Source: an uncultured Oscillospiraceae bacterium
GTDB lineage: Bacteria > Bacillota > Clostridia > Oscillospirales > Oscillospiraceae
Reading direction: 5' to 3'
DNA length: 40,733 bases
Assembly: GCA_944387285.1 (NCBI GenBank)
Contig: CALXEH010000015.1
Location: 1-40,733, forward strand
Positions 14,954-23,327 of the stretch are shown here, piece after piece. The first letter of the stretch is position 1, and every line of letters starts with the position of its first letter. Below the pieces are notes generated by a model, which had not been told where the DNA came from, ran no database searches, and saw only the letters and a program-made list of their open reading frames with translations. The position numbers were made by a program, and so were the translations under genes.

Positions 14954-16399
14954 ATGGGAGCAGACATATTCGGCAAGCTGCATGAGGAATGCGGCGTATT
15001 CGGCATTTACATGAGGGAGCCCTCGGAGGACGTGGTGGGCATCACGCACCACGCGCTCTACGCCCTGCAGCACCGCGGCCAGGAGAGCTGCGGCATAGCG
15101 GTGAACGACGACGGGGTGATAACGGGCCACAAGGACACGGGCCTCGTGAGCGAGGTGTTCACGGAGGAGGTCCTGCGCAAGCTGCCCAAGGGCAGGATGG
15201 CGATAGCGCACTGCCGCTACGGCACTACGGGCTGCCAGAGCCGCGAGAACGCCCAGCCCCTGGTCATCCGCCACATAAAGGGCGGCATGGCCCTCGCGCA
15301 CAACGGCAACCTCACGAACGCGGCGGAGCTGCGCGAGGAATACGAGCTGGACGGGGCCATCTTCCGCACCACCTCGGACTCTGAGGTCATAGCCTACGCC
15401 ATCACGCGCGAGCGCATAGGCGCGAGGTCCATCGAGGAGGCTGTCAGCCGGGCGATGGACAAGGTAAAGGGCGCGTATTCCCTCGCGGTCATGAGCCCGA
15501 GAAAGCTCATCGCGGTGCGCGACCCCATAGGTTTCCGTCCCCTGTGCCTGGGCGAGCTCGAGGGCGGCTGGGTCGTGGCGAGCGAAAGCTGCGCCCTGGA
15601 CGCCATAGGCGCGAAATTCATAAGGGACGTGGAGCCGGGCGAGATCGTGACGATCTCGGACAAGGGCCTCGTGAGCGACAGGAGCCACTGCGGGCACGCG
15701 ACGGGCGAGTGCGTCTTTGAGTTCATCTACTTCGCACGTCCGGACTCGGTCATAGACGGCAGCTGCGTCCACACGGCGCGGCAGAGGGCCGGGGCCTTCC
15801 TCGCGCTGGAGCACCCCGTGCAGGCGGACGTCGTCATCGGCGTGCCGGACTCGGGCCTTGACGCCGCGCTCGGCTATGCGCGCCAGAGCGGCATACCCTA
15901 CGGCGTGGGCTTTGTGAAGAGCAAGTACATAGGCCGCACCTTCATCCAGCCGGGCCAGGCCCGGCGCGAGGACGCCGTGAGGATAAAGCTGAACACCATC
16001 GCCTCGACGGTGCGCGGCAAGCGGGTCATACTGGTGGACGACAGCATCGTGCGCGGTACTACCATCGCGCGCATCGTGGGCCTGCTGCGCGAGGCCGGGG
16101 CGACCGAGGTACACGCGCGGCTCTCCGCGCCGCCTTTCCTGTACCCCTGCTACTTCGGCACGGACATAGACAGCTCGGACTACCTCATCGCCTATAACCA
16201 CAGCCTGGAGGAGATACGCGAGATCATAGGCGTGGACAGCCTGGGCTACCTGAACGTGGACTACCTCGACAAGCTGGCGGACAACAGTACGATAGGTTTC
16301 TGCAAGGGCTGCTTCACGGGCAAATACCCCTGCGAGCCGCCCTGCCGGGCGCAGAAGTCGAAGTTCGAGCAGAAGATAGGCCGGGAGGGCGCGAAATGA
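14954..16399 (+). CDS. purF: amidophosphoribosyltransferase, iron-sulfur type
   Basis: 481 residues. The N-terminus MGADIFGKLHEECGVFG implies cleavage before Cys13, which becomes the N-terminal nucleophile of the glutaminase. The PRPP loop is VILVDDSIVRGTT (about 358-370). Cys residues equivalent to the four cluster ligands of the Bacillus enzyme are seen in ECVFEFIYFARPDS, PCYFGTD and FCKGCFTGKYP, so a [4Fe-4S] cluster is expected, which makes the enzyme oxygen-sensitive. It catalyses the first committed step of purine synthesis. A GGGAGAG lies upstream of the ATG, and the 3' end overlaps purM by 4 nt. Confidence 0.97.
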   Translation: MGADIFGKLHEECGVFGIYMREPSEDVVGITHHALYALQHRGQESCGIAVNDDGVITGHKDTGLVSEVFTEEVLRKLPKGRMAIAHCRYGTTGCQSRENAQPLVIRHIKGGMALAHNGNLTNAAELREEYELDGAIFRTTSDSEVIAYAITRERIGARSIEEAVSRAMDKVKGAYSLAVMSPRKLIAVRDPIGFRPLCLGELEGGWVVASESCALDAIGAKFIRDVEPGEIVTISDKGLVSDRSHCGHATGECVFEFIYFARPDSVIDGSCVHTARQRAGAFLALEHPVQADVVIGVPDSGLDAALGYARQSGIPYGVGFVKSKYIGRTFIQPGQARREDAVRIKLNTIASTVRGKRVILVDDSIVRGTTIARIVGLLREAGATEVHARLSAPPFLYPCYFGTDIDSSDYLIAYNHSLEEIREIIGVDSLGYLNVDYLDKLADNSTIGFCKGCFTGKYPCEPPCRAQKSKFEQKIGREGAK

Positions 16400-17430
16400 G
16401 AAGCGAGAGCGAGAGCTACAAGGCTGCGGGCGTGGATATAACCGCGGGCTACCGCGCGGTGGAGCTCATTAAAAGGCACGTCGAGAGCACCGTGACACCG
16501 GGCGTCATTGGCGGGCTGGGCGGTTTCGGCGGCCTGTTCCGCCCGGATATCTCCGGCATGAAGTCCCCGGTGCTGGTCTCGGGCACGGACGGCGTGGGCA
16601 CGAAGCTGAAGCTCGCCTTCCTCATGGATAAGCACGACACGGTGGGCATAGACTGCGTGGCCATGTGCGTGAACGACATAGTCTGCTCGGGCGCGCAGCC
16701 GCTCTTTTTCCTCGACTACATCGCCTGCGGCAAAAATGTGCCGGAGCGGATAGCGGACATAGTGAAGGGCGTGGCCGAGGGCTGCAAACAGGCCGGCGCG
16801 GCGCTCATAGGCGGCGAGACCGCCGAGATGCCGGGCTTCTACCCCGAGGACGAGTACGACCTCGCGGGCTTTGCCGTGGGCCTCGCGGACGAGGACAAGC
16901 TGCTTGACAGCGGCACTATGCGGCCCGGCGACGCGCTCATAGCCCTGCCGAGCTCGGGCGTGCACTCGAACGGCTTTTCGCTGGTGCGCCGGGTCTTCGA
17001 CGTGGAGGGCGGCGCGCTCGGGCGCTGCGAGCCGGAGCTGGGCCGCACGCTGGGCGAGGCCCTGCTCGAGCCGACGCGCATATATGTAAAGCCCGTGCTC
17101 GCTCTGCTGAAGGCGGCGAGGGTGCGCGCCATAAGCCACATAACGGGCGGCGGCTTTTTCGAGAACATCCCCAGGGCGCTGGGCCCGGGCCTCACGGCGC
17201 GTATCGAAAAGGCCAGGCTCGAGACCCCGCCCATCTTCGCGCTCATAGCGAGGGAGGGGGAAATACCCGAGCGGGACATGTACAACACCTTCAACATGGG
17301 CGTGGGCATGGTCGCGGCGGTGGCCGGCGAGGACGCGGACGCGGCGCTAAGGTCGCTCAAAGAAAACGGCGTCGCCGCCTATGCCTGCGGCGAGGTCGTG
17401 AGCGGGGAAGGCGGCGTGGAGCTGTGGTGA
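16396..17430 (+). CDS. purM: AIR synthetase (phosphoribosylformylglycinamidine cyclo-ligase)
   Basis: 344 residues. The ATP-site motif GTDGVGTKLKLA (about 63-74), CVNDIVCSGAQPLFFLDY and IGGETAEMPGFY are typical of PurM, and the HITGGGFFENIPR stretch marks the C-terminal half. It closes the imidazole ring to form AIR. The ATG overlaps the purF stop (ATGA). Confidence 0.97.
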   Translation: MRSESESYKAAGVDITAGYRAVELIKRHVESTVTPGVIGGLGGFGGLFRPDISGMKSPVLVSGTDGVGTKLKLAFLMDKHDTVGIDCVAMCVNDIVCSGAQPLFFLDYIACGKNVPERIADIVKGVAEGCKQAGAALIGGETAEMPGFYPEDEYDLAGFAVGLADEDKLLDSGTMRPGDALIALPSSGVHSNGFSLVRRVFDVEGGALGRCEPELGRTLGEALLEPTRIYVKPVLALLKAARVRAISHITGGGFFENIPRALGPGLTARIEKARLETPPIFALIAREGEIPERDMYNTFNMGVGMVAAVAGEDADAALRSLKENGVAAYACGEVVSGEGGVELW

Positions 17431-18014
17431 GGACGGCGGTGCTGGTCTCGGGCGGCGGGACTAACCTGCAGGCCCTCATAGACGCCGGGGCGCGCGGCGG
17501 GCTGCCGGACGCGGAATTGGCCCTCGTCGTGTCGAACAAGGAGGGCGCCTACGCGCTCGAGCGAGCGAAGAGGGCGGGTATCGAGGCGCTGTATTTGGGG
17601 CCCGAGGGCTTCGAGGCGCGGCTGGAGGCCGAGCTTGCGGCGCGCGGCATAGGGCTCATCGTGCTCGCGGGCTTCCTGCGGATACTCAGCCCGGAGTTCA
17701 CGGCGAGATGGCCCCGGCGGATACTGAACATCCACCCGAGCCTCATCCCGGCCTTCTGCGGGCGCGGTTATTACGGCCTGCGCGTGCACGAGGCGGCGCT
17801 GGCGCGCGGCGTGAAGCTCACGGGCGCGACGGTGCATTTTGTAAACGAGATCCCCGACGGGGGCGAGATAATCCTGCAAAAGGCTGTGGAGGTCCAGCCG
17901 GGCGACACGCCTGAGACTTTGCAGAGAAGGGTCATGGAGGAAGCCGAGTGGCAGCTGCTGCCGAGGGCGCTGCAGCTGGCGGCTTCGGAGCTTGAAAGGA
18001 GCGGAAAACTGTGA
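17427..18014 (+). CDS. purN: GAR transformylase, folate dependent
   Basis: 195 residues from a GTG that overlaps the purM stop; a GTG one codon earlier (17424) is in the same frame but too close to the SD (GGAG at 17418). The N-terminus VLVSGGGTNLQALIDAG binds the phosphate. Catalytic Asn and His lie in ILNIHPSLIPAF, and the Asp in NEIPDGGEIIL. It adds the first formyl group using 10-formyltetrahydrofolate. Its 3' end overlaps the next gene (GTGA). Confidence 0.96.
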   Translation: MRTAVLVSGGGTNLQALIDAGARGGLPDAELALVVSNKEGAYALERAKRAGIEALYLGPEGFEARLEAELAARGIGLIVLAGFLRILSPEFTARWPRRILNIHPSLIPAFCGRGYYGLRVHEAALARGVKLTGATVHFVNEIPDGGEIILQKAVEVQPGDTPETLQRRVMEEAEWQLLPRALQLAASELERSGKL

Positions 18015-18682
18015 CGGATATCTTTGAATACCTGAGAGCGCGGCCCTACCCCGGCCGGGGCATCCTGCTCGGCACGGGCGCGGACGGTGGGCTGCTGTGC
18101 GCCTACTTCATCATGGGCAGGAGCGAGAACAGCCGCAACCGCGTCTTCGAGAAGACGCCCGACGGCATCAGGACGCGGGCCTACGACGAGTCGAAGATGA
18201 CCGACCCGAGCCTCATCATCTATAACCCCATCCGCCGCCGGGACGGGGCCTTCATCGTCACAAACGGCGACCAGACGGACACCATATGCAATATGGGCGA
18301 CTTTACGGCGGCGCTGCGCACGCGGGCCTTTGAGCCGGACGGCCCCAACTGGACGCCGAGGATCTCCGGCATATACACGGCCTCGGGCCACAGCCTGAGC
18401 ATCCTCAAGGCCGCGGACGCCGAGGGGAAAAGCTGCCTGCGGTATTTCTACGAGTACGAGAACGTCCCCAGTGTTTGCCATTTCATCAGCACCTACGAGG
18501 GCTTCGGCTCGCCGCTGCCGAGCTTCTCGGGAGAACCGGTGGAGCTCAGGCTGCCGGAGCTTTCGGCCGGAGAGCTGGCGGGGCGGCTCTGGGCCGCGCT
18601 GGACGAGGCCAACCGCGTCTCGCTCTGCGTAGTAGCGGGCGGCGAAGAGACCATCATCAACAAATACGGGGAGGAAGCGTAA
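18011..18682 (+). CDS. PurO-like IMP cyclohydrolase
   Basis: 223 residues from a GTG overlapping the purN stop. The sequence (YPGRGILLG, NSRNRVFEKT, YDESKMTDPSLIIYNPI, GDQTDTI) matches the IMP cyclohydrolase family first known from archaeal PurO, an NTN-like fold unrelated to the usual IMPCH domain of PurH. It would close the ring of FAICAR to IMP. It lies directly before a stand-alone AICAR transformylase, so the two genes together replace the bifunctional PurH. The family call is confident; activity is inferred from the operon and the missing IMPCH domain next door. Confidence 0.85.
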   Translation: MTDIFEYLRARPYPGRGILLGTGADGGLLCAYFIMGRSENSRNRVFEKTPDGIRTRAYDESKMTDPSLIIYNPIRRRDGAFIVTNGDQTDTICNMGDFTAALRTRAFEPDGPNWTPRISGIYTASGHSLSILKAADAEGKSCLRYFYEYENVPSVCHFISTYEGFGSPLPSFSGEPVELRLPELSAGELAGRLWAALDEANRVSLCVVAGGEETIINKYGEEA

Positions 18683-19795
18683 ATGAAGGAGATCGAGCTC
18701 AAATACGGCTGCAACCCGAACCAGAAGCCCGCGAGGCTCTATATGGAGGACGGCTCCGAGCTGCCCGTGGAGGTGCTCAACGGCAGACCGGGCTATATTA
18801 ACTTCATGGACGCGCTCAACTCCTGGCAGCTGGTGCGCGCCCTGCGCGCGGCGACGGGAAAGCCTGCGGCGGCGAGCTTCAAGCACGTCTCGCCCGCGGG
18901 CGCGGCGATAGCCTCGCCGCTCACGGACGAGGACAGGCGCGTCTTCTTCGCCGAGGGCGAGCTGTCCCCGGCAGCGACGGCCTATGCGAGGGCGCGCGGG
19001 GCGGACAGGCTCTGCTCCTACGGCGACTGGGCCGCGCTCTCCGACACCTGCGACGAGACGGCGGCGCGGCTGCTGCTGCCCGAGGTCTCCGACGGCATCA
19101 TCGCCCCGGACTACACGCCCGGCGCGCTGGAGATACTCAGACAGAAGCGCAAGGGGAACTATAACGTCGTGCGCATAGACCCAGGTTACGAGCCCAAGCC
19201 TCAGGAGCGGCGCGACATCTTCGGCATCCGCTTCGAGCAGGGCTACAACTCCCTGCCCATCACCCGCGACTGCCTCAAAAACATTGTGACGGTGAACAAG
19301 ACGCTGACGCCCGGGCAGGAGGACGACCTGCTGCTGGCGCTCATAGCGCTCAAGTACACGCAGTCGAACTCGGTCTGCTATGTGAAGGACGGGCAGACGG
19401 TGGGCGTGGGCGCGGGCCAGCAGAGCCGCATCCACTGCACGCGCCTGGCCGGCGACAAGGCCGACCTCTGGCAGCTGCGCCGGCACCCGAAGGTGCTGGA
19501 GCTGGGCTTTGACCCTGCGCTCAAGCGCGCCGAGCGGGACAACGAGATAGACCGCTTCATCCGCGAGGAGCTGACGGCGGAGGAAAAGCGCGACTGGCTC
19601 TCAAAATCGACGGGCCTCGCCCTGGGCTCGGACGCCTTCTTCCCCTTCGGCGACAACGTGGAGCGCGCGGCGCAAAGCGGTGTCACGAGCATCGCCCAGC
19701 CCGGCGGCTCGATAAGGGACGACAACGTCATCGAGACGGCGGACAAATACGGCATGGTCATGTGCTTTACCGGCATCCGCCTGTTCCACCACTGA
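18683..19795 (+). CDS. AICAR transformylase (stand-alone, lacks the IMPCH domain)
   Basis: 370 residues, about 150 shorter than the usual PurH. Present are LKYGCNPNQKPA, the catalytic SFKHVSPAGAA with Lys67-His68, KYTQSNSVCYVKDGQTVGVG and the end DNVIETADKYGMVMCFTG, all from the C-terminal AICARFT domain. The N-terminal MGS-like IMP cyclohydrolase domain is absent. It transfers a formyl group from 10-formyltetrahydrofolate to AICAR. It starts right after the stop of the PurO-like gene with GGGGAGG as SD. Last gene of the purine operon, followed by a strong hairpin. Confidence 0.93.
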   Translation: MKEIELKYGCNPNQKPARLYMEDGSELPVEVLNGRPGYINFMDALNSWQLVRALRAATGKPAAASFKHVSPAGAAIASPLTDEDRRVFFAEGELSPAATAYARARGADRLCSYGDWAALSDTCDETAARLLLPEVSDGIIAPDYTPGALEILRQKRKGNYNVVRIDPGYEPKPQERRDIFGIRFEQGYNSLPITRDCLKNIVTVNKTLTPGQEDDLLLALIALKYTQSNSVCYVKDGQTVGVGAGQQSRIHCTRLAGDKADLWQLRRHPKVLELGFDPALKRAERDNEIDRFIREELTAEEKRDWLSKSTGLALGSDAFFPFGDNVERAAQSGVTSIAQPGGSIRDDNVIETADKYGMVMCFTGIRLFHH

Positions 19796-19808
19796 GAAGC
19801 GAACGAAG

Positions 19809-19841
19809 GCCGCCGGCCATCCCGCAAGGGTGGCCGGCGGC
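19809..19841. terminator. terminator of the purine operon
   Basis: A 14-15 bp GC stem (GCCGCCGGCCATCCC with GGGTGGCCGGCGGC, one mismatch) closes a GCAA tetraloop and is followed by CTTTGCCGTTTT. It lies between two convergent genes. Confidence 0.8.
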
Positions 19842-19851
19842 TTTGCCGTTT

Positions 19852-21009
19852 TCAGAAGGGCAGGTCCAGGGGCTCCAGCATGCCGGGGCCCAGCAGCCCG
19901 AGCAGCGCGGGTTCCAGGTCGCCTGCGCCCAGCCCCTCGCTCACTAGGTAGACGCCGAGGATGGGGTCCCGGACCACCTCGGACAGGCCCTCGGGCCCGC
20001 AGATGTACCAGAGCCGGAGCTCCTCCAGCCTCTCGCGCTCGCCGCTGCGTCTGAAACTACCCAGCCTGAGGGGCAGGCAGCGGCCGTCGGGCAGGCCGAG
20101 GTACCAGAGGTCCTCCTCGCCCAGGCGGGGCACGGCGGGGCTCTGCAGGCGGAAACTGCGGCAGAGGAAGCCGTAGCGGTCGTGCAGGCAGCCGTTCGGG
20201 TCCTCGAACAGGTCGAAGCTGCGCTCGTCCGGGTATTCCCGGCCGAAGATGGCCAGCGGGCCTGGGATGGGGTAAGCGCTCAGCCTGCCGCGCAGCGGCG
20301 CGCCGCCCTCGCGCAGGAGCAGCCTCTCGCCCGGGCCGGAGCGCAGGCGCAGGCGAGGGCAGCGCGGGAAAGAGGCCTCCAGGCCGGAGCCCTCGGGCAG
20401 GGAGAGCTCCTGCAGGCGCGGGCAGGAGGCGAAGGCGTGGCTGCCCAGGCTCAGTTCGCCGCCGGGCAGGCGCAGCTCCTCCAGGCAGAAGGCGTCGGCG
20501 AAGGCGCAGGCGCCTATGCTCTGCACGCTGTCGGGTATGACGATGCGCCGCCAGCCGCAGTGGAAATCCGCGCCGCGGGCCACGCTCAACGTGCCCTCGG
20601 CGATCACCAGCTCGCCCTGGCCGCCCGCGCCGCCGCCCGGCGTGCCGCAGTAGCAGCCGCCCAGATAGACCGGGCCGCTCCGGCTCTTGAACCAGGCCGT
20701 GAGCTGTATGTCTATAGGCGAGGCACACAGGCGCGCGGAGGCGGGAAAGTCCAGCTCGCGCAGGCCCCGGGCGTTGCCGAAGTCCAGGGCCGCCTCGGCT
20801 ATGCCCTCGGCGAGGCTGAGCCTGCGGCAGTCGGCGGTGAGGCTGTCGGGCCCGAGCCTGACCCTCAGGACGGGCAGGCCGCCGACGCTGGCGGGTATCT
20901 CGATGCTTTCGGCCCAGCCGCAGCCGTCTATGCAGACTCCCTCGCCCTCCTCGTGCCAGCTGAGGCCGGCAGGGGCGCCGCTGCGCATGCTGTCTGTGCT
21001 GCTGTTCAT
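19852..21009 (-). CDS. BspA-type leucine-rich repeat protein, cytoplasmic
   Basis: 385 residues with no signal peptide or membrane segment. Degenerate LRR_5 repeats occur near residues 85-95 and 165-225 (RIVIPDSVQSIGACAFADAF, LEELRLPGGELSLGSHAFAS, RLQELSLPEGS). The C-terminal ~150 residues (from about 240) are not repeats and are rich in Leu, Arg, Gly and Pro; I do not recognise this part. A perfect AAAGGAGG precedes the ATG. It is 22 nt downstream of the unrecognised gene at 21032-21565 and shares its transcription unit. LRR proteins of this type bind proteins; the partner is unknown. The divergent neighbours encode an XRE-like protein and a kinase-STAND protein. Confidence 0.65.
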   Translation of the reverse strand: MNSSTDSMRSGAPAGLSWHEEGEGVCIDGCGWAESIEIPASVGGLPVLRVRLGPDSLTADCRRLSLAEGIAEAALDFGNARGLRELDFPASARLCASPIDIQLTAWFKSRSGPVYLGGCYCGTPGGGAGGQGELVIAEGTLSVARGADFHCGWRRIVIPDSVQSIGACAFADAFCLEELRLPGGELSLGSHAFASCPRLQELSLPEGSGLEASFPRCPRLRLRSGPGERLLLREGGAPLRGRLSAYPIPGPLAIFGREYPDERSFDLFEDPNGCLHDRYGFLCRSFRLQSPAVPRLGEEDLWYLGLPDGRCLPLRLGSFRRSGERERLEELRLWYICGPEGLSEVVRDPILGVYLVSEGLGAGDLEPALLGLLGPGMLEPLDLPF

Positions 21010-21031
21010 TTTTGTACCTCCTTTGCCGCGG

Positions 21032-21565
21032 TCAATGCAGGCCGAAGCAGCCCAGCGCAGCGAGCTCCTCGCAGCAGAATTCCTCCAGCTGGGCGACGTC
21101 CTCGGTCACATAGATCTTTTCCTCGCTGTCGGCGAAGCAGATGCGCGTCAGCCGCCCGCCCTCGGCCAGGAAGAACCAGTGCCGGAAGCGCGATTCGTGC
21201 ATCAGGTCGAAGAAGTCCAGGCAGGTAAAGCGCTCGCAGACGTGCACCAGCTCGCGGCCGTAGACGTCCCGGCAGCGGACGCCCTCGCCGTCCATCCAGT
21301 TGATGAAGCCGCCGGGGCCCTCGTAGCTCTTGCCCGCCGCCTTAAAGCCGCCTCCGAGGCGGTAGACCCGCGTGGATTCCTCGGGGTCGCGGATGACGGC
21401 CGGCAGGCCGCCCTCGGTTTTGCGCAGGCTCATCCAGCGCAGCCTCTCAGCGGAGTAGACCGCACCGGGGTAGCGCACGGCCCCGCTGGGCCCGCAGCGG
21501 TGCAGTTCCATGGGCTCCGGCCGGAGCCCGGACGCCGCGGCGCGGCCTTCGTTGCGTTTTGCCAT
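21032..21565 (-). CDS. unrecognised 177-residue protein
   Basis: I do not recognise a family. It is soluble, with no signal or membrane helix, rich in aromatic residues and Cys in the second half (GGFINWMDGEGVRC, FTCLDFFDLMHESRFRHWFF, LEEFCCEELAALGCFG). The ATG has AAAGGGGG upstream. A -10-like TATACT lies at 21604-21599 on the minus strand, about 35 nt before the start, without a clear -35. It is the first gene of a unit with the LRR protein and diverges from the 21714 gene. The reading frame is well supported by the SD, the codon pattern and the tight spacing. Confidence 0.6.
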   Translation of the reverse strand: MAKRNEGRAAASGLRPEPMELHRCGPSGAVRYPGAVYSAERLRWMSLRKTEGGLPAVIRDPEESTRVYRLGGGFKAAGKSYEGPGGFINWMDGEGVRCRDVYGRELVHVCERFTCLDFFDLMHESRFRHWFFLAEGGRLTRICFADSEEKIYVTEDVAQLEEFCCEELAALGCFGLH

Positions 21566-21652
21566 GTGTTCTGCCCCCTTTCGTCTCGTGTCGGCCCCAG
21601 TATAACACGCCCGGGACGGGGCGCTGTTTCACTTTCCGGGGCGCCGCCGCGC

Positions 21653-21681
21653 TTGCGGGCAGGGCTGGCGCATGGTATAAT
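21653..21681 (+). promoter_or_regulatory. promoter of the XRE-like/kinase-STAND unit
   Basis: TTGCGG (21653-21658), 17-bp spacer and a perfect TATAAT (21676-21681). The leader of about 27 nt contains GGAAGGGGG before the ATG at 21714. Confidence 0.75.
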
Positions 21682-21713
21682 CTGCTCATTGAACGGAAGG
21701 GGGCGCAGCCTGT

Positions 21714-23327
21714 ATGTATGAGGGCATAACTCAGCTGGCCGGGGACCGCACAGGCTCCTGGGCGGAACGGCTGCGCAGCTCGGACGGCTGGACGAAGCGC
21801 CAGCTGCAAAGGGAACTGATGGACTTCCTGAACCGGCGGGAGAGCCTCTGCACTCCCGGCTATATCCTCAGGCGGCAGCTGCAGATGCGCTTCCCGGAGC
21901 TTTTGAGCGAGGCCGGGCGCCGCTGCGGCCTGGAGCCCGGCGGCTGCGCGGACCTGAGCAGTTCCGGGAACCTCGCCTGGCCGGAGCGGCTGACGCACAG
22001 CCTGGCCCAGCTGCTGGCCGAGCGGGAATTTGAGGGCTACGGCGGCCGTATGGGCATAGACAGCCGCCAGTGGCAGGGCTATCTGGAGGACCGCGCCTCC
22101 TGCTCGAGGGAGACGGCGGTGAAACTCATCTTCGCCCTGGGGCTGGACGGGGATGAGGCCGGCAAGTTCCTGCTCGCCGGCGGGCGCGAGCCGCTGGGCC
22201 TGCGCAACCCCTTTGACTTCATATGCAGCTACTGCCTGGGGCACAGGCCACCGCTGAGTTACCTGAAGGCGCGCGAGCTCATGGTTCGCTTTGAGGCCGG
22301 GCGCAGCGGGGAACTGGACGGAAGGGCAGGGGATCTGCCCTTCCACGCCGGCATGACCGCCTCCATGGAAGAGCGCCTGCGCAGCCTGCTTGAGGCCGCG
22401 CCCGGCCCCGGCGGGGCAGAGGGAGAGGACGGGCTCATAGCCTATATGCTCCGGCACGAGGGCGAGTTCACGGCGCGCTACGAGAAAAAGAACCAGGCCG
22501 GCAAGCCGCCAGAGCAGCGCAGGCTGGATTATGCCCCGGGCTTTTCCCTGCGGAACATACGCATGCTCAAGGTGCTGCTAAGATACATGGCGGTGCTCTA
22601 TCCCGCGGCCGTTGGTCTGGACGGCGGCGGCCAGGCGGTGAACATCCCCGTCGAGACGGACGCCGAGGGCGTGCCCCTGGTGTACAGCCGGCTGACCCAG
22701 GCGATGTTCGACATGCAGGACATCGAATTTGCCGACCGCCTCGAGCTCAAACTGCCGGCCCGCGGCCGGGAGAAACTGGCCTACGACCGCCGGCCCTTCA
22801 ACGAGAGCATACTGCTGCCGCTCAAGAACCTCTCGAGCTCGCTGCGGGCCATGACGAGGTCGGCGGAGGCCCCGGCCAATTGCCGGAGCGTCAGCCGCAG
22901 CACCGTACTGCTGCTGGCCTATTTCTTCATCAGCGGCTATCAGTACGTCCCGCCCAGGGACCTGCCCCTGCCCTCCGCCGGCATTGAGGACCGCCTCGAG
23001 GAGGACCTGCGCCTCGCGCAGGACATGGGCGACCTGGACTCGGCGCGGATGCTCTACGTCCTGCAGGACGTGACGGACAGGCTCTCCGACACCGAGAGCG
23101 ACACCGCCGGGACCTGCATCTCCTGCCTCAACCTCTTCCTGGGCTGCTTCGGCTTTGCAGGCTTTTACCCGCCCTTCGTGCTGGACCGCTTCATCTTCCT
23201 CTGCCTGCAGGCGGACCCCATGAACATACCCCTATCGCCGGACGGCGCGCTGCCCTATCTCATGCAGCTGCTGATAACGGAGAGCAGCCGGCTCGACGCA
23301 CAGCAGGAGGAGGGCGGCCATGACTGA
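21714..23327 (+). CDS. unrecognised protein with an XRE-like helical segment, partner of the kinase-STAND gene
   Basis: 537 residues, soluble. Residues ~110-165 (GYLEDRASCSRETAVKLIFA, LGLDGDEAGKFLLAGGREPL) look like the helix-turn-helix pattern of XRE-family regulators whose members read as KLIFALxLxxxEAxxLLxxAG. The remainder is alpha-helical with no motif I can name; near residues 402-412 there is a hydrophobic stretch (TVLLLAYFFIS) too short and isolated to call a membrane segment. Its stop overlaps the start of the kinase-STAND gene by 8 nt, so the two proteins are probably made together and may interact. It could be a DNA-binding partner or an adaptor; the evidence does not decide. Confidence 0.55.
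   Translation: MYEGITQLAGDRTGSWAERLRSSDGWTKRQLQRELMDFLNRRESLCTPGYILRRQLQMRFPELLSEAGRRCGLEPGGCADLSSSGNLAWPERLTHSLAQLLAEREFEGYGGRMGIDSRQWQGYLEDRASCSRETAVKLIFALGLDGDEAGKFLLAGGREPLGLRNPFDFICSYCLGHRPPLSYLKARELMVRFEAGRSGELDGRAGDLPFHAGMTASMEERLRSLLEAAPGPGGAEGEDGLIAYMLRHEGEFTARYEKKNQAGKPPEQRRLDYAPGFSLRNIRMLKVLLRYMAVLYPAAVGLDGGGQAVNIPVETDAEGVPLVYSRLTQAMFDMQDIEFADRLELKLPARGREKLAYDRRPFNESILLPLKNLSSSLRAMTRSAEAPANCRSVSRSTVLLLAYFFISGYQYVPPRDLPLPSAGIEDRLEEDLRLAQDMGDLDSARMLYVLQDVTDRLSDTESDTAGTCISCLNLFLGCFGFAGFYPPFVLDRFIFLCLQADPMNIPLSPDGALPYLMQLLITESSRLDAQQEEGGHD

Noticed and set aside
17771..19486. Open frame of 571 codons on the minus strand
   Set aside because: It is a shadow of purN, the PurO-like gene and the AICAR transformylase, all of which have clear family motifs on the plus strand.
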